NCBI RefSeq assembly: GCF_024710485.1
Contig: NZ_JANJUQ010000031.1
Location: 80,816-144,815 of the forward strand
Source: Flavobacterium sp.
GTDB lineage: Bacteria > Bacteroidota > Bacteroidia > Flavobacteriales > Flavobacteriaceae
Reading direction: 5' to 3'
Length of the DNA stretch: 64,000 nt
Shown here in pieces: positions 9,871 to 19,300 of the stretch. Within the stretch, counting starts at the first letter, position 1; each line of letters starts with the position of its first letter. The notes under the pieces were generated by a model. That model had not been told where the DNA came from. It made no database searches and saw only the letters and a program-made list of their open reading frames with translations. The position numbers and the translations under genes are program-made.

Positions 9871-11460
9871 ATGAGTTTTTTAAAAGAAATACAACGTCGC
9901 AGAACATTCGGTATTATTTCGCACCCCGATGCCGGTAAAACCACCCTAACGGAAAAATTGTTGCTTTTTGGAGGTGCCATTCAGGAAGCCGGAGCGGTAA
10001 AAAACAATAAAATCAAAAAGGGAGCCACTTCCGATTTTATGGAAATTGAGCGCCAAAGAGGAATCTCAGTGGCTACTTCAGTTTTAGCTTTTAACTATCA
10101 GGATAAAAAAATCAATATCCTCGATACACCCGGGCACAAAGATTTTGCCGAAGACACTTTCAGAACCTTAACTGCCGTAGACAGTGTTATTGTAGTGATC
10201 GACGTAGCCAAAGGAGTCGAGGAACAAACCGAAAAATTGGTGGAAGTTTGCCGAATGAGAAACATTCCGATGATTGTTTTCATTAACAAATTAGACCGAG
10301 AAGGAAAAGATGCCTTCGACTTAATGGATGAAGTGGAACAAAAACTCAAACTGAGTGTAACCCCATTGAGTTTCCCTATTGGCATGGGTTATGACTTTCA
10401 GGGTATTTACAATATTTGGGAACAAAACATCAATCTTTTTAGTGGCGACAGCCGCAAAAACATCGAAGATACCATTGCGTTTTCCGACATCAACAATCCG
10501 GAATTGGAGAAAATCATCGGAGAAAAACCGGCCGTGAAGTTGCGAGAAGAATTAGAATTAATCGGAGAAGTATATCCGACTTTCGATCGTGAGGCCTATT
10601 TGAACGGTGATTTACAACCGGTATTTTTCGGCTCTGCCTTGAACAATTTCGGGGTAAGAGAGTTATTAGATTGTTTCGTGGAAATCGCACCGTCACCAAG
10701 ACCCAAAGAATCCGAAACCCGATTGGTACATCCGGAAGAAGAAAAAATGACTGGCTTTGTCTTTAAAATACATGCCAACATGGATCCGAAACACCGTGAC
10801 CGTTTGGCCTTCGTAAAAATTGTATCAGGCACTTTTGAAAGAAACAAACCTTACACGCACGTACGTTTGAACAAAACCTTAAAATTTTCAAGTCCGAATG
10901 CCTTCTTCGCCGAGAAAAAAGAAATTGTTGATATTTCTTACCCGGGTGATATTGTAGGATTACACGACACCGGAAACTTTAAAATCGGCGACACGCTAAC
11001 CGAAGGCGAATTGATGAGTTTTAAAGGCATCCCGAGTTTTTCGCCGGAACACTTCCGCTACATCAACAATGCCGATCCGCTTAAAGCCAAACAACTGGAC
11101 AAAGGTGTCGATCAATTAATGGACGAAGGTGTAGCGCAGCTCTTCACCTTAGAAATGAACAACCGAAAAGTCATTGGTACCGTTGGCGCATTGCAATACG
11201 AAGTAATCCAATACCGCCTCGAGCACGAATACGGCGCCAAATGCAGCTACGAAAACTTCCCCGTACACAAAGCTTGCTGGGTAAAACCTAATGATCCGAA
11301 AAGCGAAGAGTTTAAAGAATTCAAACGCATCAAACAAAAATTCCTGGCACATGACAAATATGGGCAACTGGTATTTTTAGCCGATTCAGAGTTCACCATT
11401 CAAATGACCCAAAGCAAATTCCCGAATGTAAAATTATTCTTTACCTCAGAATTTGACTAA
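9871..11460 (+). CDS. prfC: Peptide chain release factor 3 (GTPase)
   Basis: 529 residues, the normal RF3 length. The G1 loop is SHPDAGKTT (17-25), G3 is DTPGHKDF (85-92) and G4 is NKLD (139-142). The 'EAGAVKNNKIKKGATSD' region and the C-terminal KYGQLVFLAD and QMTQSKFPNVKL stretches are typical of RF3 rather than EF-G or LepA. RF3 uses GTP to eject RF1/RF2 from the ribosome after termination. The gene is divergent from the PPIase operon across a 257-bp region holding promoters for both directions. It is intact. Confidence 0.96.
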   Translation: MSFLKEIQRRRTFGIISHPDAGKTTLTEKLLLFGGAIQEAGAVKNNKIKKGATSDFMEIERQRGISVATSVLAFNYQDKKINILDTPGHKDFAEDTFRTLTAVDSVIVVIDVAKGVEEQTEKLVEVCRMRNIPMIVFINKLDREGKDAFDLMDEVEQKLKLSVTPLSFPIGMGYDFQGIYNIWEQNINLFSGDSRKNIEDTIAFSDINNPELEKIIGEKPAVKLREELELIGEVYPTFDREAYLNGDLQPVFFGSALNNFGVRELLDCFVEIAPSPRPKESETRLVHPEEEKMTGFVFKIHANMDPKHRDRLAFVKIVSGTFERNKPYTHVRLNKTLKFSSPNAFFAEKKEIVDISYPGDIVGLHDTGNFKIGDTLTEGELMSFKGIPSFSPEHFRYINNADPLKAKQLDKGVDQLMDEGVAQLFTLEMNNRKVIGTVGALQYEVIQYRLEHEYGAKCSYENFPVHKACWVKPNDPKSEEFKEFKRIKQKFLAHDKYGQLVFLADSEFTIQMTQSKFPNVKLFFTSEFD

Positions 11461-11528
11461 CAACCTCTAATTTATAAGGTATTCTTTTCAATTTAAAAAA
11501 TGATTAGTATATTTACGCACCAAAATTC

Positions 11529-11750
11529 ATGACTATGAAAGACTTTTCTAAAACATTACTAATTGCTTTTTTAGTGTTTACTGATTTTACTGCATTTGCC
11601 GGACCCGGAGACAATACCGGTGGCGGAGATTTAGGCGGCGGAGATGAACCGGCAACACCTATAAACACTTACCTAATATTTGTTATAGTATTTGGTTTGG
11701 TTTTGGCTTTCTACTCACTAAAAAAGAACAATAAACAAATAAAAGGATAG
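11529..11750 (+). CDS. Tiny exported protein with Gly-rich linker and C-terminal membrane anchor (PID-CTERM-like)
   Basis: 73 residues. It has a signal peptide (to about residue 25, AFA|GPGDN), a Gly/Asp linker (GGGDLGGGDEP), then TPINTYLIFVIVFGLVLAFY, a single hydrophobic helix ending in a Lys/Asn tail (KKNNKQ). This signal-linker-P-I-[DN]-helix-basic layout resembles the small PID-CTERM sorting-signal proteins I know from Bacteroidetes; the Asp is Asn here, so the assignment is tentative. An ATG at 11535 is an alternative start two codons in. It is followed by its own terminator. A -7-like TATATTTA lies upstream. The function is unknown. Confidence 0.65.
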   Translation: MTMKDFSKTLLIAFLVFTDFTAFAGPGDNTGGGDLGGGDEPATPINTYLIFVIVFGLVLAFYSLKKNNKQIKG

Positions 11751-11782
11751 TTGGATTGTTGAAAAACTAATTCAAGAAACAT

Positions 11783-11815
11783 AAAAAACCTTCTTTATCA
11801 CAGAAGGTTTTTTTA
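11783..11815 (+). terminator. Terminator after the tiny exported protein
   Basis: AAAAAACCTTCT pairs with AGAAGGTTTTTT around a 7-nt loop, 33 nt after the stop codon. Confidence 0.85.
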
Positions 11816-11869
11816 ACTTTTAGAATAGATTTAAACCAAAAAACAAAAAATAAATTGTATTTTAATTTA

Positions 11870-11905
11870 AAAAAAAGACCGCTCAAATGAGCGGTCTTTT
11901 TTTTA
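11870..11905 (-). terminator. Terminator of the large T9SS protein gene
   Basis: AAAAAAGACCGCTC/GAGCGGTCTTTTTT with a 4-nt AAAT loop. It lies 14 nt past the stop of the minus-strand gene and is symmetrical, so it may also act on the plus strand. Confidence 0.85.
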
Positions 11906-11918
11906 ATTCCATAATTGA

Positions 11919-14900
11919 TTATTCGTCTTCAGCCACTTGAATTGTGGAGATTTTGAGGTCTTTTCTGAGCGTTGTTCTTGGAAACAATACTTTTTTAGTT
12001 ACCGATTTACCGTCTTGTGTTTTAATCTTCACCAACAATACTTCGGTAGCAAAACCAACCTTAATTAAAGCTTGACTATTGTTAATGTCTTTTTGTTGGA
12101 ACAACAAGCGACCTGCCAAATCGTAAATCATTACATGGTCCATTACAAAGTTTCCGGTATTAATGGAAATCTGGTTAGATGGCGTTTTGTAGATAACCAC
12201 TTGGTTCTCACTCAACACCGGATCTGTAACCCCTAAAGTTGACGCTTGGAATACTACTTCAAAACGAGCGTTAAAAGTACCCGATTCAGTAGCAAACGAG
12301 TAAGTACCATCGGATAAATTATGAACCGTACCGGTTACAGTATCTCTTAAATATACCGCTTGTCCTGAAGCGAACAAACCATCTACTCTATCCACAGCTA
12401 TACTGTAAGTACCGGCTGTAGTAGCAGTAAACTGCATCGGGATAACATCAGAAGCCGCAAATGGCAACCCTTTACTCTGAATAGCGTAAGGCTCTGAATC
12501 CAATAAAGACGCCAAAGCAACTTCACCATCATTAATATATTTTCCGTCGTAGTTAACATCAAATCCATTGGTAGCGTTGGTCATATAACCAATCATCGCT
12601 TGCGAAAACAATCCGGCTTCGTTGGTTACATTCAACCAAACTCGATGGCGCTCTACAGTACCAATGTTGGTCGTGTTACCTGTTCTCAAGAAACTGTTGG
12701 TATGATCGTCAACACGCATACTATTATCAAAAATCACATTCCCCGAACCGGCACCCGTACCTTCTACAAAAAACCCTTGACCGACTTGAATTACTTGGTA
12801 AGGCAAACTGGCTACCTCATTAGCACGTTGCTCACCGTTACTAATAAATCCTCCTAGGTTAAAAGTACAATAAGAGGGCTTGTTGGAACCGTTGGTTTTA
12901 CGCCACATGTATAAAGTACCGGTAATGGAAGCCGCATTATTAGGATGGGTAATAAAAGCTTCAGGATCAATTGGCGACGGATAAGGATTACCTACTAAGG
13001 TAAAACGCTTGCCCTGACCAAAGTTAGCCAACGGAATGCTATAGGTACCATTATTAGGCACCCCCGTAAAAGTACCCTCCCAAGCTTGCGGTTGCGTAGC
13101 CGAATGAGTATTAGACACGCGAATCAACACCCCTTTAGCGGTTTCAAATGCAGTAGTAGCCGGACTAGCCACTACCGTATAAAAATTGGTATTAGAATCG
13201 TAATTGTAAAAACGATTGGAAACGGTTAATGGCGAAAAGGCTTGTAACAGCTGTCCGGTCACCGGTGCCGACCACAAAGTGTAATCCAAACGTTTGATTG
13301 GCGATGAATTAGCCTTATAAACTATGGCACCACTATTAAAATTTGTAGGCCCACTTTGCAACAAATAAGCTTTAGGCTCAAAGGTCATAGTACTACCCGC
13401 ACTCACAGTCAAGGCACCCGAAAGTACTACACTGTCCTGCGGCACTATAGTAACTACAGCATTATTTTGAACGGTTAAGGAACAGCCTTGTAAATCAAAG
13501 TTGGAACCCGGTGAAGTATAATTACCCGCTATCACCAAAGCTTTGTTTGAAGCAGGCACACCGTTACTCCAAGCCGATCCGTTCCAAGTGGTCGAGTTAA
13601 AACTTAGTGTCGCTGCTGTTGAAACAACCTCTCCGCATCCGGACAATACAGCTCTGAATTTTGTTTCCTGAGTTAATGTCCCACTAGTATAAGTAGCAGC
13701 CGTATGAGCAATCGGAGTCCAAGTGGTAAACGGACTTACAGCACTTTCCCAACGAACTATAGTGCCGGTATGACCTGACAGGGTTAATACACCACTATTG
13801 GCTCCTGAACAAATGGTAGCCGAACCGGAAACGGAACCGCCCACAGCAGCAGCTGTTAAAGCCACAGTAGTAGTAGCAGTAGCAGTACACCCAAAAGTGT
13901 TAGCTACCGTTACCGTATAAGAGCGGGCAACCGTTTGGGTAACACCTGTCGGATTTTGAACAGACGAAGTAAACCCTGCCGGAGTAGAGATCCAAGCATA
14001 AGCAACCTCAGGAGCAGCATAACTTCCGGTTATCGTTACATTATCTATAGCCCAGTAATAGCCCCAAACAGCAGCATAACGAAAACGAATAGCCACACTA
14101 GGTTGATTCAAATAGTCAGATAGATCAGTGGTAACTTGCACAAAATCGGAAGGACCTCCTTGTGTGGTAGTGTAAGTATTTAAAGCATTCCAATTGGTGC
14201 CGTTGGTTGAAATCTCAACATAAGCAAAATCGGAGGTATTATAATCTCTGTAAAAATGAAAGAAGCTCAAACTGGCAGCACTCAAACCAACAGTACTAAA
14301 AGTAGGCGACTGTAAAATAGTAGCCGCAGTACTGCCACTGCCCTGAGCATCGCTGTCAGACAAATAAAATTGTGAGGCATCATTACTGTTTAAAGTTTGC
14401 GTGGAAGCCTGATGACCGTTTGGACGTAAAGTCCAAGCCGCATTAGCAGGAGTACCACCGGTACTGTTGTTAACAGTAATCCAAGCGCTCTCCGAACGAT
14501 TGAAGTTTTCGCTTACTATAGTTACAGGCGTACTCGAATTAGAAGAAGCACCGGAAGTTAAATTGAAACCAACTCCGGCACAAGTTGAAGCGGCCGAAGC
14601 AGCAGCAGTAACGGCAGTAGGTCTCGGATTAACCAATACAACGGCAGCATTAGAAGACAAAGTTTCGCCACAGTTGTTGGAAGCTATCACATGATAAGCC
14701 CCGGAATCAGCTTGAGTCGAATTAGCTTTGGTATAAGTAGCACCGGTAGCACCCGAAATAAGGGAACCGTTTCGGTACCATTGATAGGCGGTAGCATTAC
14801 TAAAGGAAGAAGTTAACGCCAACGTATTTCCGGCACATAAGTTTTGGGCGGCAGGCTGCGTTGTTACCGCCATAGCAGGACAAGTAATCCCCGAAATCAC

Positions 14901-15449
14901 AATATTTCTGTTGCGGTAAGATCTGTTATTTCCATCAGACTCCCAAGCGTAAATGCGAACCGCAAAAGTAACGCCTGATGGCACTTGTAATGTCAAACCG
15001 GTAAAAGAGAAAGCAGTTGAAGCAGCGTTACTGATGGTAAGGTTACTTCCAATCTGAGTGCTGGTAGCAAAGTCATCAAGAGAATAATAAGCCGCCACAA
15101 TCCAATCTCCGTTAGAGCGACTGTGTTCACCTGTTAAGGAATTAACAAATAACGTTTGGCCTGAAGCTGGAGTAATTTTGTACTCATAATACTCAGTGGC
15201 AACCAAAGTTGGGGAATCATTTACCCAAGAACCGGTTGAAATCCCAACAGAAGAACTATAAGTTGGATTGTTAATACCCGAACCAATTGCAATAGAAGTT
15301 GCTGTAACATTTCCCAAGACAGAAGCATTACCATTAGACGTTAACGCCCAAGTTGCTCTAGCCGTGGTTTGTGCTTGGGACTGAAGCACAATAAAAACGA
15401 CAAACAGCAGAACCATAAAAGCTTTTAACTTTAGTAACTTGTTTTTCAT
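11919..15449 (-). CDS. Large secreted protein with Ig-like domains and a T9SS type C sorting region
   Basis: 1176 residues. The signal peptide ends at about residue 26 (FVVFIVLQSQAQ). The first 180 residues form a beta-rich domain, followed by an Ig-like unit with paired cysteines (LCAGNTL...SNNCGETL), a MAM/laminin-like sandwich region (about 310-480) and further Ser/Thr/Ala-rich Ig-like units. From about residue 610 it shares a module with the 1711-residue protein at 56506: TTWNGSAWSNGVP, then RLDYTLWSAPV, TFTGVPNNGTY and LVGNPYPSPID. The end, LLVKIKTQDGKSVTKKVLF, matches T9SS type C signals, but 20 extra residues follow (PRTTLRKDL...). The passenger has no visible catalytic motif; an adhesin or surface structural role is inferred. 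Confidence 0.8.
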   Translation of the reverse strand: MKNKLLKLKAFMVLLFVVFIVLQSQAQTTARATWALTSNGNASVLGNVTATSIAIGSGINNPTYSSSVGISTGSWVNDSPTLVATEYYEYKITPASGQTLFVNSLTGEHSRSNGDWIVAAYYSLDDFATSTQIGSNLTISNAASTAFSFTGLTLQVPSGVTFAVRIYAWESDGNNRSYRNRNIVISGITCPAMAVTTQPAAQNLCAGNTLALTSSFSNATAYQWYRNGSLISGATGATYTKANSTQADSGAYHVIASNNCGETLSSNAAVVLVNPRPTAVTAAASAASTCAGVGFNLTSGASSNSSTPVTIVSENFNRSESAWITVNNSTGGTPANAAWTLRPNGHQASTQTLNSNDASQFYLSDSDAQGSGSTAATILQSPTFSTVGLSAASLSFFHFYRDYNTSDFAYVEISTNGTNWNALNTYTTTQGGPSDFVQVTTDLSDYLNQPSVAIRFRYAAVWGYYWAIDNVTITGSYAAPEVAYAWISTPAGFTSSVQNPTGVTQTVARSYTVTVANTFGCTATATTTVALTAAAVGGSVSGSATICSGANSGVLTLSGHTGTIVRWESAVSPFTTWTPIAHTAATYTSGTLTQETKFRAVLSGCGEVVSTAATLSFNSTTWNGSAWSNGVPASNKALVIAGNYTSPGSNFDLQGCSLTVQNNAVVTIVPQDSVVLSGALTVSAGSTMTFEPKAYLLQSGPTNFNSGAIVYKANSSPIKRLDYTLWSAPVTGQLLQAFSPLTVSNRFYNYDSNTNFYTVVASPATTAFETAKGVLIRVSNTHSATQPQAWEGTFTGVPNNGTYSIPLANFGQGKRFTLVGNPYPSPIDPEAFITHPNNAASITGTLYMWRKTNGSNKPSYCTFNLGGFISNGEQRANEVASLPYQVIQVGQGFFVEGTGAGSGNVIFDNSMRVDDHTNSFLRTGNTTNIGTVERHRVWLNVTNEAGLFSQAMIGYMTNATNGFDVNYDGKYINDGEVALASLLDSEPYAIQSKGLPFAASDVIPMQFTATTAGTYSIAVDRVDGLFASGQAVYLRDTVTGTVHNLSDGTYSFATESGTFNARFEVVFQASTLGVTDPVLSENQVVIYKTPSNQISINTGNFVMDHVMIYDLAGRLLFQQKDINNSQALIKVGFATEVLLVKIKTQDGKSVTKKVLFPRTTLRKDLKISTIQVAEDE

Positions 15450-15496
15450 AGTGTTGTGTAGGTTAACTAATTTAAATTATTTTGTTATTTTGACTG

Positions 15497-15525
15497 CAAA
15501 AGTGATTCAAGACACAAGTCAGCAA
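15497..15525 (-). promoter_or_regulatory. Promoter of the large T9SS protein gene
   Basis: On the minus strand TTG (15525-15523), an 18-nt spacer, then CACTTTTG (15504-15497), one mismatch from TAnnTTTG. The predicted leader is about 40 nt. Confidence 0.5.
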
Positions 15526-15664
15526 CAAAAAAAATCGATATCAGTTCAATATAATCGACAAAATCCTCTTTTTTGTAAGCTATTTTCCTCTAAACTAACA
15601 AAAACTGACCGAACGCGACAAGAATCAACAACCAAAAATAGAATAAAAAAATAATGCAAACCAA

Positions 15665-15704
15665 ATTTTTTATCGATTAAATGCATTTTTTATCGATTAT
15701 TTGC
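15665..15704. repeat. Two tandem 20-bp direct repeats
   Basis: The units at 15665-15684 and 15685-15704 both begin ATTTTTTATCGATTA and differ at two positions (AAATGC versus TTTGC endings). Each is centred on the palindrome ATCGAT, flanked by T-rich and A-rich arms, which is an operator-like layout. Confidence 0.7.
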
Positions 15705-15796
15705 ATTTTATTACTTTTTTTGTAATCTATTTATTATATTATTATAATTTTATCAACGAATTTTTAACATTTCGGCTTAATTTCATCTTATCTTTA

Positions 15797-15818
15797 ATTA
15801 CTTTTCTCCTAAAGTAAT
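15797..15818. other. Perfect short hairpin
   Basis: ATTACTTT, a 6-nt loop (TCTCCT), then AAAGTAAT: a perfect 8-bp stem with no T run after it, so not a standard terminator. Confidence 0.5.
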
Positions 15819-16010
15819 CGCAAAACCAAAAGCAGTACTTGATTTATTTTTTAGGGTTGTGGTTGAGTGTGCCTATAACTTTAGGGTAGCAGTATGAAGT
15901 TAATAGGGAAAAATAAAAGGTCATCCAAAAAAGCAAAATGAAAGACAAAACCCTATATAGAAATCATTTAAAATAAAAATATTACTTTTTTATCTAACGC
16001 ACATGCAACA

Positions 16011-16045
16011 AAAAAACCCTCTTCCAAATGAAGAGGGTTTTTATC
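16011..16045 (-). terminator. Terminator of the rpoBC operon
   Basis: AAAAACCCTCTTC and GAAGAGGGTTTTT flank a 5-nt loop, 19 nt past the DUF3467 stop. The complement of the A run gives the U tract on the minus strand. Confidence 0.85.
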
Positions 16046-16063
16046 TTATAAAGTTACAAAAAC

Positions 16064-16375
16064 TTAAGCCTGACCGGCAGGACCAAAATTCAAAGGTACC
16101 TGAGGTTGCTCTGTATCCTTGATTTCGCCGTTTGCCAACTCATAACGATGAATGTTTTCACCCAATGCTTTCAAAAATCGTTTAGCATGTTGCGGGGTAA
16201 GTACAATTCTCGATTTCACTTTGGCTTTCGGGACACCCGGCATTAGAGTAACAAAATCAACTACAAATTCGGAAGCCGAATGGTTGATGATGGCCAAATT
16301 GGAATAAATCCCTTCGGCTGTTTTCTCATCTAACTCGATGTTGATTTGTCCTTGCTGTGGATTGTGATCACTCAT
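16064..16375 (-). CDS. DUF3467 domain-containing protein
   Basis: 103 residues, the usual size. INIELDEKTAEGIYSNLAII and the later SRIVLTPQHAKRFLKALGEN match the DUF3467 family as I know it. No catalytic residues are evident and the function is unknown. It starts 2 nt after the rpoC stop, so translation is probably coupled to rpoC and it is the last gene before the operon terminator. I recall the same position, directly after rpoC, in other Bacteroidetes, which suggests a role tied to transcription, though this is only contextual. Confidence 0.85.
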   Translation of the reverse strand: MSDHNPQQGQINIELDEKTAEGIYSNLAIINHSASEFVVDFVTLMPGVPKAKVKSRIVLTPQHAKRFLKALGENIHRYELANGEIKDTEQPQVPLNFGPAGQA

Positions 16376-16377
16376 GA

Positions 16378-19300
16378 TTAATAGATGTATTCTTCTTTGT
16401 TAGCCATGATTTCATTGTAATCTTCTTTCGAACCTACAATAAAATGATCGTAATCTCTCATACCGGTACCTGCAGGGATTCTGTGACCTACAATTACGTT
16501 TTCTTTCAATCCTTCTAAAGTATCTACTTTACCGGCTACAGCAGCTTCGTTTAATACTTTAGTAGTTTCCTGGAAGGAAGCCGCCGAGATGAACGACTTG
16601 GTTTGTAACGATGCTCTGGTAATACCTTGTAGTACCGGAGTAGCGGTAGCAGTGATAACATCACGAGCTACTACTAAATTCTTATCGTTGCGTTTCAACA
16701 TCGAATTCTCATCTCTTAACTCACGTGGCGATACAATTTGACCCGGTTTTAAAGTCTCCGAATCTCCGGCATCCTCCACTACTTTCATTCCGTACAATTT
16801 ATCGTTTTCTTCAATAAAGTCAGCAGTGTGAATCAATTGCTCTTCTAAGAACAAGGTGTCTCCCGGATCTTGTACTTGAACTTTACGCATCATTTGACGA
16901 ATTACTACCTCAAAGTGCTTGTCGTTGATTTTTACCCCTTGTAAACGGTAAACCTCTTGAATCTCATTCACCAAATACTGTTGAACAGCCGATGGCCCTT
17001 GAATTCTTAAGATATCCTCCGGCGTAATAGCACCGTCAGACAATGGCATACCCGCTTTTACGAAGTCGTTTTCTTGCACTAAGATTTGACTTGATAATTT
17101 CACCAAGTATTTCTTAACCTCACCAAATTTAGATTCGATGATGATTTCACGGTTACCACGTTTGATTTTACCGAAAGATACTACTCCGTCAATTTCAGAT
17201 ACTACTGCAGGGTTTGAAGGATTACGAGCCTCTAACAACTCCGTAATTCTTGGTAAACCTCCGGTGATATCACCCGCTTTAGAAGAACGACGAGGAATTT
17301 TAACCAAGATTTTACCGGCTTTAATTTTCTCTCCGTCTTCTACCATTAAGTGAGCACCAACCGGTAAGTTGTAAGAACGGATTAATTCTCCGTCTTTACC
17401 GTAAACCAATAAGGTTGGTATTAACTTTTTATTTCTTCCTTCTGAAATTACTTTCTCTTGGAATCCGGTTTGCTCATCTATTTCAACTTGGAACGATTGT
17501 CCTTGTTCTAAATCTTCGTAAGCAATTTTTCCGGTAAACTCAGAAACGATAACTCCGTTGTATGGATCCCATTTACAAATAACAGCTCCTTTTTCTACTA
17601 CGTCACCATCTTTAACATTGATTACGGAACCGTAAGGAATGTTGTGTGTACTTAATAGGATTCCGGTTTTAACATCTACCAATTTTAACTCTGTTGAACG
17701 AGACACAACGATATCCACTTTGTTTCCGTCGTTGTCTTCTCCAACCACTGTTTTCAAATCTTCGATTTCCAATCTTCCACCGAATTTAGCAATGATGCTG
17801 GACTCTTCAGAAACACCACCGGCAACCCCTCCAACGTGGAAGGTACGTAGGGTTAACTGCGTTCCTGGCTCTCCAATTGATTGTGCTGCAATAACTCCGA
17901 CAGCTTCACCTTTTTGAGTCATTTTTCCGGTAGCTAAGTTTCTTCCGTAACATTTAGCACAGATTCCTTTCTTAGCTTCACAAGTTAATGGTGAACGTAC
18001 ATCTACTTTCTCTAACGGAGATTCTTCGATAGCTTTCACAATAGCTTCCGTGATTTGCTCGCCTGAGTGTACTAAGATTTCGTTAGTTAACGGGTTAATT
18101 ACATCTTGTAATGCCACACGTCCTAAGATTCTTTCTCCTAAGGTTTCTACGATTTCTTCATTTTTCTTTAAAGCAGAAACTTCGATACCTCTTAACGTAC
18201 CACAATCTACAGAGTTTACGATTACGTCTTGGGAAACGTCATGTAAACGACGAGTCAAGTAACCCGCATCAGCAGTTTTCAAAGCGGTATCCGCTAATCC
18301 TTTACGAGCACCGTGCGTAGAGATAAAGTATTCCAAAATCGATAGACCTTCCTTAAAGTTGGAAAGAATCGGGTTTTCGATAATTTCTCCACCTCCTGCT
18401 GTTGATTTTTTAGGCTTAGCCATCAAACCACGCATACCGGTTAACTGACGAATCTGCTCTTTCGATCCACGCGCTCCGGAATCCAACATCATATATACTG
18501 AGTTGAATCCTTGTTGGTCTTCACGGATATTCTTCATAGCCAACTCGGTCAATAAAGCATTCGTAGAAGTCCACACGTCGATTACTTGGTTGTAACGCTC
18601 GTTGTTGGTGATAAGACCCATGTTATAGTTCATGGTAATGCCGTCCACTTGCTCACGAGCATCAGCGATTAATTCATCTTTTCTTTGTGGGATGATGATA
18701 TCCCCTAATGAGAAGGACAATCCACCTTTGAAAGCGAACTTGTATCCCATATCTTTCATGTTATCCAAGAAAGCTGCTGTGGTAGGCACATCGGTTACAG
18801 CTAAGATTTTACCAATAATATCACGCAATGATTTTTTGGTCAATACTTCGTTGATGTAACCGGCTGCTTCCGGCACTACTTCGTTGAATAGCACTCTACC
18901 GGCAGTTGTTTGGATAAGTTTGTATACTAATTCACCGTTCTCGTTAAAGTCTTTGGCTCTGATTTTCACACGAGCATTCAACTCTAATCTGCCTTCATTT
19001 AAAGCGATGTTAACTTCTTCAGCAGAGTAGAAAGTTAAGCCTTCGCCTAAAATTTTATGATCCGGTGTAGACAATCTTTCTTTGGTCATGTAGTACAGAC
19101 CCAAAACCATGTCCTGAGAAGGTACGGTAATTGGCGCACCATTGGCCGGGTTCAAGATATTGTGAGAAGCCAACATTAACAATTGGGCTTCCAAAATAGC
19201 TTCCGGTCCTAATGGCAAGTGTACTGCCATCTGGTCACCGTCGAAATCCGCGTTAAACGCCGTACAAACCAACGGGTGTAATTGGATCGCTTTTCCTTCG

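Larger units (their letters stand above)
15526..16009. other. Gene-free AT-rich gap
   Basis: About 480 bp with no plausible coding frame on either strand. It is very AT-rich. It contains the 20-bp tandem repeat at 15665-15704 and the hairpin at 15797-15818, described separately. The rest holds nothing I can name. Confidence 0.7.

Noticed and set aside
14467..14694. Ala/Glu-rich frame opposite the large T9SS gene
   Set aside because: A by-product of Ser/Thr/Ala-rich codons on the other strand; no independent start context.
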